Assembly (NCBI RefSeq): GCF_900103525.1
Contig: NZ_FNHN01000001.1
Location: 248,001 to 312,000, forward strand
Direction of reading: 5' to 3'
DNA from: Bacillus sp. OK048
Lineage (GTDB): Bacteria; Bacillota; Bacilli; Bacillales; Cytobacillaceae
DNA length: 64,000 nucleotides
The notes under the pieces: model-generated
What the model was told of the DNA's origin: nothing
Seen by the model: only the letters and a program-made list of their open reading frames with translations
Database searches by the model: none
Made by a program: the position numbers and the translations under genes
In this document: positions 8,563 to 16,879 of the stretch, piece by piece
How positions within the stretch are numbered: position 1 is the stretch's first letter
Layout of the letters: each line of letters starts with the position of its first letter

Positions 8563-8668
8563 GCCTTGACACGTAGCCTCAGTAGGCATGATTTTACTCG
8601 AAATCCGACCCAAAGGTGTATTCGAGTGGTGGATTAACCAAATCATGCCTCCCAATCCATATCAAGGC
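8563..8668 (+). ncRNA. Nested inverted-repeat element, candidate structured RNA
   Basis: Three perfect nested stems: GCCTTGA (8563-8569) with TCAAGGC (8662-8668); AGGCATGATTT (8584-8594) with AAATCATGCCT (8640-8650); ACTCGAA (8596-8602) with TTCGAGT (8621-8627). Small hairpins sit inside (ACC-CAAA-GGT at 8608-8617, GGT-GGATTA-ACC at 8628-8639), and GCCT-CAGT-AGGC (8576-8587) competes with the second stem. I recognise no RNA family. It could instead be a palindromic MITE-like repeat. A short frame (MILLEIRPKGVFEWWINQIM...) crosses it without a ribosome site. The rest of 8061-8843 shows nothing else supportable. Confidence 0.4.
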
Positions 8669-8843
8669 TCTGTTCTAAATAGAAAGGATTTTCATGGAAA
8701 TATGATTTTTCCATAAATTTTTATTTGATTGATTTTGAGTAGCAGATATTAGTATTAACTCTTCAAAGACTAATTTAGCTTTATTTTGATCTTGTAAAAG
8801 CGATTAATAAAGTTCTATACTATCTTTAAATCTAGGTGTTCTA

Positions 8844-9062
8844 TTGTACAAACCATTAAAAGCTGCCGGACTTCCGAACATTCGTTTTTATGACGTAAGA
8901 CATTCTCATGCTACGATGTTATTACAAGCAAATGTCCACCCTAAAATTGTTAGTGAGCGTTTAGGACATTCACATGTTGATATTACAATGGATATCTATT
9001 CCCACGTAACAGAATCGATGGAAGGATTGGTCGTTGACACCTTAGATGAATTTCTTGATTAA
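8844..9062 (+). pseudogene. Phage-type integrase C-terminal fragment next to tRNA-Sec
   Basis: 72 codons: LPNIRFYDVRHSHATMLLQ (HxxR-type box), NVHPKIVSERLGHSHVDITM and DIYSHVTESMEG with the nucleophilic Tyr. The N-terminal arm, the core-binding domain and the first catalytic Arg are missing; upstream sequence is unrelated. It ends 118 bp before the 3' end of the partial tRNA-Sec, the classical position of an integrase beside its attachment site. Confidence 0.85.
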
Positions 9063-9179
9063 CATCGACGGTACAAAATCATAAATGGCACTTTTTGGGC
9101 ACCCGACAATAAAAAAAGACCGAGTGCCCTCTGGTCTAAGTATATAAGGTATTCGCTAGAACCCTTGATAGTAATGAGT

Positions 9180-9243
9180 TGGCGGGACCGCCTGGGAATC
9201 GAACCCAGCAGACCTGGCACGCAGGTCTCAAGCAGTTTTGAAG
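9180..9243 (-). pseudogene. 3' half of selenocysteine tRNA (likely attachment-site remnant)
   Basis: Minus strand: CTTCAAAACTGC (anticodon loop with TCA plus 3' anticodon stem), a long variable arm AGACCTG-CGTGC-CAGGTCT, a T arm CTGGG-TTCGATT-CCCAG, then GCGGTCCC, G and CCA. The 8-base acceptor strand plus 5-bp T stem (13 in total) and the long variable arm are diagnostic of bacterial tRNA-Sec. The 5' half is absent: upstream of the anticodon loop the sequence cannot form D or acceptor strands. Breakage at the anticodon loop beside an integrase tail is what site-specific integration leaves. Confidence 0.8.
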
Positions 9244-9536
9244 TTCTATACAGTATGTAATATCTAGTATCACCAAGCCCCATAAAGTGCTATAGAATAA
9301 GGTTTCAGTGATTTAGAGTATCATGTAGTATCATTAAATTTTTTCAAATGGGCACCAAACTCGGCACCGAATTTCTCCCATATCAAATGATAAAATTTAA
9401 TGATTAAGCATAGAAATCATGTCGTCCCACTTTCAGCTGTTCGGGAGCTGAATGGAATAATGAGAGATGAGGGGCAGTCAAAGGTATTCTTGTTACTACG
9501 AGTTACTACGGAAATGATTCCAAGTAAAATAAATTC

Positions 9537-10765
9537 TTAAGTGGTTTGATTATTATTACTTCTAGCTTTCCTTTTGTTCATCCTAATGAGTACGTCATGG
9601 TAAATCCTTTCGAGATTTAACTTTTCTTCTTCATCATCGGTAATTTGGCTAATCTGATGAAATATTTTTATAATTGAAATTGTATTGTTAATATGAGTTT
9701 CATCATACATTACACGGGCTTTTTTACGGGTATCAGAGCTAAATGTTTTGGTTCTTCTATCAATTTCACGATAAACCATTTCATAAAGTGTATTATCATC
9801 TACCTCAGGATTTTTTATCATGAAATGAATTTGCTCCAATGTTTCTTTTCTCATTTCTTCTAAGTTATTTATATTTTCTAATTGTTTTTCAACATTTCGT
9901 ATGGAAGTCCTATGATTAATTTTGAAAACTTGATTCGTTGAAAATGCTCTAAAGGAAGCCCCGTCATTATCCATGAATTTGTAATTTAGATCTATTGAAA
10001 ATGCTTTTTTTCCTACCTCATTGTTTGATACATAAATCCCTAAATAAATCTTACCAATATCAGATACGTGTATAGGGTTTTCCTGCTCAATAAATATTTC
10101 AATATCAGAGTCCGTTAAATTTGCCTTAAGAATTTTAAAAAATATGTTTTCTTTTTTTGCATAAGCATGTAAGGCTAATAATATTAAATAAATGGCAATG
10201 TGATTATCATAATTATTGTAATCTGTTGAAGTTAAGCCACGAATATAATAATTATCTTCCTTCATTATTAATCTATATTGACTTTCTTCCTTCTTTCTCT
10301 CTTCCATTAAATATGTAATGCATTCAGATAATAAGTCGTGGTAATTATGCTTAAAACAAAATTTTGCAAAATAACCCATTTGAAAAAAATGATTCAAAAA
10401 ATCATGTGTGAAAGTATATTCACCCGTTGCCACTGTATCATCCAAAGCAACATTATCTTTTATAAATCGTAATATAATTTGATTATTATCATTAAACCCC
10501 TCAAATTTAATATTCTTTAATTTAGTATCAGGGTGATCAAATTTATCATCATTCACTTTTTGAAAACCTTCAATTAATGACAATGACCCATAGATCCTTA
10601 AATGTTCATTTAACTGCCCATAATTTTTTAGGGGAAATGTCTGATAAATTAATTGATCTACTTCTCTTTCATCATTAATAAAGTCTTATAAATCCTTGCT
10701 CGTTCAGAAGAAATATTGCTTAACACTAATTCATCTAACTTTACTTCCTTAATCGTTCTTGGCAT
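9537..10765 (-). pseudogene. DUF932-like phage/plasmid-type protein, frameshifted near its 5' end
   Basis: The real start is ATG 10765 behind GGAGGTGGGAT. It reads MPRTIKEVKLDELVLSNISS then ERARIYK, and runs to an early stop. A one-base shift near 10690 joins it to FINDEREVDQLIYQTF and on through the 349-codon frame ending at 9537. GIYVSNNEVGKKAFSIDLNY followed by FSTNQVFKINHRT resembles the DUF932 core (I.NSEVG...). The apparent internal TTG start (10583) has no ribosome site. Eleven bases separate it from the upstream YdjM-like gene, so the two form an operon. Function of DUF932 proteins is not established. Confidence 0.6.
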
Positions 10766-10775
10766 ATCCCACCTC

Positions 10776-11321
10776 CTATTTATCCAAAAGATGAAAAACA
10801 AATTTAATTATTCTTGCTAACAAATCTGCTATTGAAGAGGTTAATGGTGTCCTTAATTGTTCGTTTAGAGTAAGAGTAATTGCTGTGAGGATTGCCACAT
10901 AGAAAATGATTAATTCATCTGTACTAGAGGTTTTGTATGTAAGGAAGAATTTGAATCGTTTCTTTGTAATTGGCATGAAGAGAGGCACACCTGACCTAGA
11001 AAAATAATCACCCGCAATATGGAATAGATATCCTAAGCTTAATCCTAAAGTAAATGGACTATTAAAAAAACAAATCAATATTGTTAATAAGGACCATGCG
11101 AATAATGAATGTGTTGCTCCTCTATGTCCATACCATTTATTTACTATATCTGCGAGGCCAAATGATTTTCTGCCGATAAAAGAACGCGGTTCATCAATAT
11201 CTGGTAACAAACTACCTAACGAAATACCTCCTAAATACCATACTGTAAATGGAAAAGATATTACTGTTGCCAACCCTGCTCCTACTGCAATCGATGTGGC
11301 AAGGTGAGTTTTATACAACAT
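10776..11321 (-). CDS. YdjM/YfhO-type membrane metal-dependent hydrolase (LexA-regulated inner-membrane family)
   Basis: 181 residues with the family pattern MLYKTHLATSIAVGAGLA, GSLLPDIDEPRSFIGRK (Asp metal ligands), YGHRGATHSL (His ligands), GYLFHIAGDYFSRSGVPL, and several membrane helices including one near the C-terminus. GGTGGT precedes ATG 11321. The family is predicted to act as a membrane-embedded phosphoesterase-like hydrolase; in E. coli ydjM is SOS-regulated, but no LexA box is evident here. The gene looks intact while its downstream partner is frameshifted. Confidence 0.85.
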   Translation of the reverse strand: MLYKTHLATSIAVGAGLATVISFPFTVWYLGGISLGSLLPDIDEPRSFIGRKSFGLADIVNKWYGHRGATHSLFAWSLLTILICFFNSPFTLGLSLGYLFHIAGDYFSRSGVPLFMPITKKRFKFFLTYKTSSTDELIIFYVAILTAITLTLNEQLRTPLTSSIADLLARIIKFVFHLLDK

Positions 11322-11408
11322 ATTACCACCACTTTTCTTAGTAGAATGTACCTAGCATGTTTATTAGATTTTTATGTGATGGTGTTAGGATAAATACCAT
11401 TTCTTTTC

Positions 11409-11443
11409 AAAAAATAATGCATCACTTCAAGAGTGATGCATTA
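11409..11443 (-). terminator. Terminator, minus strand
   Basis: TAATGCATCAC (11415-11425) pairs perfectly with GTGATGCATTA (11433-11443), followed on the minus strand by a T-rich run (TTTTTTG). It lies upstream of the YdjM-like gene and would end a transcript from the 11.4-11.7 kb remnant. Confidence 0.75.
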
Positions 11444-11734
11444 GAATGTTTTATATATTGATAAAAACAAGGAAAGAAGATTACTGATTTAAGATATATT
11501 TCTCTCGATTTAAAGGTCAGTTGGTTTATATATCTTAATCTTTTTTTTCTTTTACGTATAATCGTAATTATGTTATCTAAAATCTCCTCTTTGCTTATAT
11601 TTGGGACTAGTGAGAAAAATCCTAGACGAGCAACAGCCGTAGATGAATTATTTCTACCGCTATTTGCATTAGAAACTTATACTTTTTCAGTGATCTCAAC
11701 CCTGTCAATTCTATAAACACCCTAAAATATGCTG
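11444..11734 (-). other. Unassigned open frame without start codon
   Basis: On the minus strand a frame of about 85 codons runs from about 11690 to a stop at about 11425 (STAVARLGFFSLVPNI, EEILDNIITIIRKRKKRLRY). It is lysine/isoleucine-rich, has no plausible start and I recognise no family. Probably a gene remnant ending at the terminator. Confidence 0.2.
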
Positions 11735-11785
11735 AGCAGCAGTTTCCTAAAACTGTAGGTCGGAGTTGAATCCTCTTCGGGACGT
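11735..11785 (+). pseudogene. Degenerate tRNA-Arg(CCU)-like 3' half
   Basis: CAGTTTCCTAAAACTG resembles an anticodon arm with CCT. GTAGGTCGGAGTTGAATCC and TCTTCGGGACG match the variable/T-arm/acceptor end of Bacillus tRNA-Arg (GGTCGGAGGTTCGAATCC...TCTTCGGGACG) with missing bases in the T arm. A strong terminator follows at once, as after real tRNA genes. Too damaged to be functional; probably another old integration site. Confidence 0.5.
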
Positions 11786-11786
11786 C

Positions 11787-11815
11787 AAAAAGCCTTGAAT
11801 TTCTCAAGGCTTTTT
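11787..11815 (+). terminator. Terminator after the tRNA relic
   Basis: AAAAAGCCTTGA (11787-11798) pairs perfectly with TCAAGGCTTTTT (11804-11815); five-base loop; usable in both directions. Confidence 0.85.
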
Positions 11816-12789
11816 ATTTTTGTTAAAAATATGCAATCAGCAATTGCCAAAAATGAATTGAACACTCTAATGCTTAGCCTGCTGTTTTATTACAGAAAAT
11901 TTATATTTTTTTAATCAATCAGAATTATCTTATTGTTCATTAATTTTGTAGTCTTTCTAGGTAACTTTATCATCCTAACTTAGAAAGACTTAAATGGTTC
12001 CAACATGATAATAATAATGTCTCACAGTTAACTATAAATCATCATTCATATATTTTCATATATTTTCATATATGACCAGATATACAGTGCTTCAACATAT
12101 GCTCCGGTCTATAATAGAGAGAAATTTTCTTAAAGCAATAACTGGTCATAAGCAAAATATGATTTAGAAAGATAATATTGAAGTAATGCTTAAATGCGGT
12201 TCTTCTTTGGATAAGGGACTTCGATTATCTAAATTCAAATGACCTGCTCTAAGGTACTGCGTGGTCTATGTTATCCCTAAAGTTAGTCGTTCCACCACTA
12301 ATTAATACATCGGTCAATCGGTAAAAAAAAACTGTAATTGCAACTAACTCATTCAGATATTCTTGCAATAACAATCCTGTGTGGCAACGAGGTCGTGCAT
12401 GTTCATCGTTGTAATTGTTACTTGTAACTCCTGTCAAGACAAACAAAGAATTCAAAACACTCTTTTATTGGAATAACAATCTCCAATATTAAAATTAAAA
12501 AAAATAATTATCTGATTTAGTACATTTGTAAAAGCTGGTTTGTTATTAGCTCTTCACGTGAATAGAATCAAGAAGTTCAATCTCATCTTTTCTATCTACT
12601 TAAATGCAATTAAAGCATTTATAGTTGGCTCAACAACATCAATGAAAGAACTTTCCCTAACCTAAGTCCCTTTTCTACTAGATATATTATTCTATGGTTC
12701 GATTCCTCAAGTACTTTTATTGTGGAATTTATCCTATCTGATATTGGAATATTTGAAAACGCTAACCATTATCGGTTTACTTTAGTAAA
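11816..12789. other. Gene-poor decayed stretch
   Basis: No intact gene is seen. A 68-codon minus-strand frame (12249-12455) has no ribosome site or recognisable domain. Around 12620-12780 the minus strand has interrupted coding-like pieces (IPISDRINSTIKVLEESN, then SFIDVVEPTINALIAFK in another frame), suggesting one more dead gene. Otherwise AT-rich with short tandem repeats. Confidence 0.3.
12045..12074. repeat. Three tandem copies of a 10-bp unit
   Basis: TTCATATATT repeated at 12045, 12055 and 12065 (last base differs in the third). Confidence 0.8.
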
Positions 12790-13068
12790 CTAATGTCTAA
12801 AGGCACTCGGTTCTCCCCATGGACCACTTACAGTGTTATCAGTTTCTAGTAAAGGCTTACAGTTATCACATATAGGACCAAAGGTTCCTCTTAGCCCACT
12901 CTGATAAGCTAAACTTAAAGTTCCAGCTCGAAATTCAGTTAAGTGCACATCATAACACCCAGTCGTCCTTTGAATTACTCATGATTCTTGACTATCAAAG
13001 TTTTCCGGATCAAACGAACAAACGTTTTAGAAATTGCCCGAAGCCGTAGCACTTTCACCAGCCCCAGC
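12790..13068 (-). pseudogene. Unrecognised protein relic with two in-frame stops
   Basis: One frame carries coding-like sequence across two stop codons: AGAGESATASGNF, TAA, NVCSFDPENFDSQES, TGA, VIQRTTGCYDVHLTEFRAG, then CDNCKPLLETDNTVSGPWGE and FRH-TAG. The Cys pairs and Gly/Thr/Ser content suggest a surface or coat-type protein, but I recognise no family. Confidence 0.4.
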
Positions 13069-13148
13069 ATAAAAAAGATATTATTGGTTTGAGTATCCTA
13101 AGATCATTTCCTTCCTGATAAGATATACTTAAAATGGATTTAATTAAT

Positions 13149-13322
13149 TTAATTTTTCATAAATAAATAACTTTTTATATAAATATCCAGTTTTTGACTG
13201 ACATTAATAGTTTCTTGACTAGTTAGACCATGGTGGGTGCCAGCATTTATCATTTCTTTGCGAAGGAATTCAATTTTTTTTAAAAGTTCATATTCTTTTT
13301 GGTCAGTTGTCGTTATAATCAT
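13149..13322 (-). CDS. Spo0E-family aspartyl-phosphate phosphatase
   Basis: 57 residues: KKIEFLRKEMINAGTHHGL, TSQETINVSQKLDIYIKSY. The spacing I..LR..M...G...GL.S..T...S..LD..I..Y is the Spo0E signature, with the S-Q-K-L-D motif holding the conserved Asp. GGAGTAATTT precedes the ATG. Members dephosphorylate Spo0A~P and delay sporulation; they act in the cytoplasm as small helical hairpins. Intact and single, between relics. Confidence 0.9.
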   Translation of the reverse strand: MIITTTDQKEYELLKKIEFLRKEMINAGTHHGLTSQETINVSQKLDIYIKSYLFMKN

Positions 13323-13350
13323 AAATTACTCCTTAATATTCACCTTTGTA

Positions 13351-13455
13351 TTAAATATTTTTCAAGAATTTCTCCACATCTAATGTTTGTACTTTACCTT
13401 CTACTTCTTTTGCTTTCGTTCCATCGCTCATCATTGTTAAGCAATATGGACAGCC
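13351..13455 (-). pseudogene. fadF-type (CCG domain) C-terminal relic
   Basis: Minus strand GCPYCLTMMSDGTKAKEVEG then KVQTLDVEKFLKNI-stop, homologous to the last residues of the intact fadF at 23811-25880 (NCPYCLTMLSDGTKAKEVEE). Only 34 codons survive; at its 5' edge it abuts an oppositely oriented etfA scrap. Confidence 0.8.
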
Positions 13456-13515
13456 TTACTCATACAAAACGGGCAAACTGGAAAAGTTGTAACTCCTGAC
13501 CTATATATTGCATGC
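13453..13515 (+). pseudogene. etfA relic
   Basis: Plus-strand frame ALLIQNGQTGKVVTPDLYIA-C matches the FAD-binding region of EtfA (intact copy: MQIGQTGKIVTPDLYIACG at 29067-30038). 21 codons, opposite in orientation to the adjacent fadF scrap. Confidence 0.7.
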
Positions 13516-13632
13516 TTCGTATGTAGAACTTGACTGTATCCTCCTATTTACCTTGGAACACCAGGAACAATAAGAATAAAAGATGGTAAAAAAAGACAAT
13601 TCAATTATAAAAAGTTGATTCGTCTTTGTATT

Positions 13633-13788
13633 TTATTTCATAATTTTTTCCAATTTTTGTTCATTTGCTAATTTTGTTTCAATGATATGAACAAGCTCCT
13701 CTATAATATCGTTTAAGGTCATTTGACAAGTATCTTTTTCTAAAATGGTTGAAGTTTTATACTGCAACATTCTTTCTTGCTCACTCAA
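13633..13788 (-). CDS. Small hypothetical protein (51 aa)
   Basis: TTG start at 13788 with GGAGGG eight bases upstream is preferred over the ATG at 13821, which has no site. The product is MSEQERMLQYKTSTILEKDT followed by a helical C-terminus (DIIEELVHIIETKLANEQKL). No recognised family; size and charge resemble small Bacillus regulatory or sporulation peptides. Confidence 0.4.
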   Translation of the reverse strand: MSEQERMLQYKTSTILEKDTCQMTLNDIIEELVHIIETKLANEQKLEKIMK

Positions 13789-13821
13789 AAAAATCCCTCC
13801 ATTTATAAAGAATGATTCCAT

Positions 13822-14164
13822 GAAAACAGCTTTGCAGGAAAATTGGCACTATTGTATTGCTTAACTTCACAACATGGGTCCATCGCAAAACGACACTTCA
13901 ATGTCCTTTCCTGTTTCAAATAATTTTGATTCCAGGATTAAAAGATCCCCATCTATTCTAAACTGACTTTCTTATGTCTTTTTCTTCCATAATTACAAGG
14001 AGGCGCCTGTCCCCACCTGTCAAACCGGTCCGGGACGAATGGTACTGCCACATCCATGTTAGAGAATACCAAACAGAACCTCGGCTTTTTTAAAAAATAA
14101 GCACCAGAGCAGCCATCCATAACGTTTTGGCATTTACAAGATGTTTCCAGACATTAAGTATCCT
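13822..14164. other. Intergenic remnant region before the propionyl-CoA operon end
   Basis: On the minus strand about 13870-13970 a frame reads FRIDGDLLILESKLFETGKD then IEVSFCDGPML-stop, without a start, likely a gene tail. A GCGCCTGTCCCC motif at about 14007-14020 echoes CCTGTCCCCTTGTCCCCC at 4428-4447, a type of intergenic repeat common in Bacillus. No terminator with a T-run is seen after pccB. Confidence 0.3.
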
Positions 14165-15715
14165 CTACAATGGGATATTTCCATGTTTCTTTCCAGGTCT
14201 TGTTTCTTTTTTCGTACGAAGCATTTCAAGTGCTTCCTTAAGCTTCATTCGAGTCTCACGCGGATCAATAACGTCATCAACCATCCCTTGTGAGGCGGCT
14301 ATATAAGGATTAGCAAACTTCTCACGATATTCAGCTATTTTTAGAGCTCTGGTTGCTGCTGGGTCAATGCTTTCCTGAATTTCTTTTGCAAAGATAATAT
14401 TCGCTGCACCTTCTGGTCCCATAACAGCAATCTCAGAATTTGGCCAAGCGTAAACCACATCTGCTCCAATTGATTTAGAATTCAAAGCAACATAAGCACC
14501 ACCGAAGGCTTTGCGCAGGATAACTGTAATTTTGGGAACCGTTGCCTCAGAATAGGCGTACAAAATTTTTGCCCCATGACGAATAATTCCACCGTGCTCC
14601 TGATTTACTCCAGGGAAAAATCCCGTTACATCTTCAAAAGTAATTAATGGAATATTAAAAGAATCACAAAATCGGATAAATCTAGATAGTTTATCAGAAG
14701 AGTTAATATCTAAGCCACCCGCCATAACTTTTGGTTGATTAGCTACTATCCCAACAGTGTAACCATCAATTCGTCCGAAACCTACAACAATATTTTTCGC
14801 AAAGTCAGATTGAACTTGCATAAACTCCCCATCATCTATTACCTGTTCAATTACCTTGCAAACATCATAAACTTTAGTACCTTTAATCGGTACAATATCT
14901 ATCAATTCGTCGTTCCATCCATCGTCTTTTTCTACTTTCATTACGGGTGGAGTTTCCATGTTATTCTGCGGTAAATAGCTCAGTAATCTTCTCACCTCAT
15001 TTAACACTTCCGGTTCAGAGTCAGCAGTAAAATGTGCAACACCACTAATACTAGAATGAACCTTTGCTCCGCCGAGATCTTCGGAAGAAATTTTTTCACC
15101 TGTTACTGCTTCAATGACCTTAGGACCAGTTATAAACATCTGACTTGTCTTTTCCACCATAAACACAAAATCAGTAATTGCTGGGGAATAAACCGCACCG
15201 CCGGCACATGGTCCGAGAATGACAGAGATTTGCGGAAAAACACCCGAGTATATCGCATTGCGATAAAAAATTTCGCCGTACCCACTAAGAGAGGATACCC
15301 CTTCTTGAATCCGAGCGCCTCCAGAGTCGTTTAAACCGATTACAGGAGCGCCTGATTTGGCTGCCAAATCCATTATTCTAGAGATTTTAAGTGCATGCAT
15401 TTCACCAACTGCTCCTCCAAATACGGTGAAATCTTGAGCAAACACATAGATAAGACGTCCATGTATTTTTCCATAGCCAGTGACTACCCCTTCGCCCGGG
15501 GCTTCCATTTTATCCATTCCAAGGTTTGTTGCTCGATGATGGATAAATGAATTTAATTCCACGAACGTATCCTCATCCAACAATAGATCAATCCGTTCTC
15601 TAGCTGTCAGCTTACCGCGGTTATGCTGAGCATCGATCCTGGCGTCCCCGCCTCCAAGTTCTACCTTTAGCCTTCTATCCATTAATTCATCTATTTTTTC
15701 ATACATTGTACTCAT
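14165..15715 (-). CDS. pccB: Acyl-CoA carboxylase carboxyltransferase subunit (propionyl-CoA carboxylase beta)
   Basis: 516 residues, the full length of the PccB/MmdA/YqjD family. The N-terminal crotonase-fold half has GEGVVTGYGKIHGR, FAQDFTVFGGAVGEMHALKI and the acyl-CoA oxyanion glycines of LNDSGGARIQEGVSSLSGYG. The C-terminal half has the biotin-side GFFPGVNQEHGGIIRHGAK and RKAFGGAYVALNSKSIGAD. It moves CO2 from carboxybiotin to propionyl-CoA, giving methylmalonyl-CoA. Last gene of the fadF-pccB operon, 37 bp after meaB; AGAGGAG precedes ATG 15715. With the MCM genes adjacent, propionyl-CoA is the probable substrate. A decarboxylase role is less likely, because a biotin carboxylase is in the same operon. 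Confidence 0.92.
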   Translation of the reverse strand: MSTMYEKIDELMDRRLKVELGGGDARIDAQHNRGKLTARERIDLLLDEDTFVELNSFIHHRATNLGMDKMEAPGEGVVTGYGKIHGRLIYVFAQDFTVFGGAVGEMHALKISRIMDLAAKSGAPVIGLNDSGGARIQEGVSSLSGYGEIFYRNAIYSGVFPQISVILGPCAGGAVYSPAITDFVFMVEKTSQMFITGPKVIEAVTGEKISSEDLGGAKVHSSISGVAHFTADSEPEVLNEVRRLLSYLPQNNMETPPVMKVEKDDGWNDELIDIVPIKGTKVYDVCKVIEQVIDDGEFMQVQSDFAKNIVVGFGRIDGYTVGIVANQPKVMAGGLDINSSDKLSRFIRFCDSFNIPLITFEDVTGFFPGVNQEHGGIIRHGAKILYAYSEATVPKITVILRKAFGGAYVALNSKSIGADVVYAWPNSEIAVMGPEGAANIIFAKEIQESIDPAATRALKIAEYREKFANPYIAASQGMVDDVIDPRETRMKLKEALEMLRTKKETRPGKKHGNIPL

Positions 15716-15752
15716 TAATCATACTCCTCTTACTTCCATTTAATTTGCCCCA

Positions 15753-16877
15753 TTAGTCACCAAATGTTTTCAATAGTTCTTTTGCCGCCATGGTTGCAGA
15801 CATTTCACCGTGTACTAAAGCATCTTCCATTTCGGGAATTAATCTGCTCACTTGTGGATGACTAAAGAAGCTTGCCCGTAAATCTTCTTCTACCATTGAA
15901 TACATCCAATCAATAGTTTGTTTAAGTCGACGTTGATTAAACATACCTGATTTATATGTCTGAATGCGGAAAGCCTGTATTACTTGCCAAATCTCAGCAA
16001 TCCCTTCACCCGATAAAGCGGAGCAAGTATAAGCCTTCGTTGACCAGCCTTCCGTAATAGGCTGTAAGTAATGGAGAATTCGGTTAAGTTCCGTCTTTGT
16101 TACCAATGCACGCCGTTTATTTTCTCCATCCGCCTTATTGACAAGGATTCCATCGGCCAACTCCATGACACCCTTTTTGATTCCCTGTAGCTCGTCTCCT
16201 CCGCCTGTTAACATGATTAATAAGAAAAAATCCACCATTGAACGAACTGTCACTTCACTTTGACCAACCCCTACGGTTTCAACTAAAATGACATCATACC
16301 CGGCTGCTTCACAAATAAGCATGGTTTCCCGACTTTTCCGGGTTACGCCTCCAAGGGTCCCGCCTGAAGCCGATGGGCGGATGAACGCATTTGGGTTACG
16401 TGAGAGAATGTCCATTCTTGTTTTATCCCCCAAAATGCTGCCTCTCGTAATCGTACTGCTCGGATCGACAGCAAGAACGGCGACGCGATGACCTTGATCA
16501 CAAAGCATTGTACCTAGCGCTTCGATTAATGTACTTTTTCCTGCACCAGGAACACCAGTAATTCCTATCCGGATTGAATTTCCGGTGTACGTAAGCAGCT
16601 GCTTCAACACTTCCTGAGCGGTTTCCATATGCCGAGCCTGATTGCTTTCAACTAAAGTGATGGTTTGTGCGATGATTGTGCGATTTCTTGAAAGAACACC
16701 CTTAACATAGTCACTTACTGTTAATCGGGGCCGCCGGGGCGAAGTTGAAATAGGAAAATCGTTTGAACTGTTTGGGCATTCATGTTGTTCCCCTGTAACA
16801 CCTTCCACGACATGAGAAGCGAATTCATCTCCCTCGGTTTCAGGCACCCATTCCGGTTTTTTCTTTTTTCTATCCAT
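15753..16877 (-). CDS. meaB: MeaB-type GTPase chaperone of methylmalonyl-CoA mutase
   Basis: 374 residues with a charged 60-residue N-terminal extension, then GITGVPGAGKSTLIEALG (Walker A), the AVDPSSTITRGSILGDKTRM switch region, VETVGVGQSE (Walker B/switch II) and NKADGENKRRA (base recognition). MeaB proteins guard adenosylcobalamin loading and protect the mutase from inactivation using GTP hydrolysis. It starts two bases after the mutB stop, so the genes are translationally linked. Confidence 0.95.
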   Translation of the reverse strand: MDRKKKKPEWVPETEGDEFASHVVEGVTGEQHECPNSSNDFPISTSPRRPRLTVSDYVKGVLSRNRTIIAQTITLVESNQARHMETAQEVLKQLLTYTGNSIRIGITGVPGAGKSTLIEALGTMLCDQGHRVAVLAVDPSSTITRGSILGDKTRMDILSRNPNAFIRPSASGGTLGGVTRKSRETMLICEAAGYDVILVETVGVGQSEVTVRSMVDFFLLIMLTGGGDELQGIKKGVMELADGILVNKADGENKRRALVTKTELNRILHYLQPITEGWSTKAYTCSALSGEGIAEIWQVIQAFRIQTYKSGMFNQRRLKQTIDWMYSMVEEDLRASFFSHPQVSRLIPEMEDALVHGEMSATMAAKELLKTFGD

Positions 16878-16879
16878 AA

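Noticed and set aside
9059..9283. 74-codon minus-strand frame
   Set aside because: It is the tRNA-Sec 3' half and flanks read as protein.
11622..11807. 61-codon minus-strand frame
   Set aside because: Runs through the tRNA-Arg relic and its terminator; no start signal.
12045..12074. CRISPR or phase-variation repeat
   Set aside because: Only three contiguous 10-bp units with no spacers and no gene.
13299..13499. 66-codon plus-strand frame
   Set aside because: Shadow of the fadF tail relic and of the Spo0E gene start on the other strand.
13843..13862. TGGCACTATTGTATTGC as a further sigma-54 promoter
   Set aside because: GG-GC spacing is 14 rather than 12, and no gene follows on that strand.
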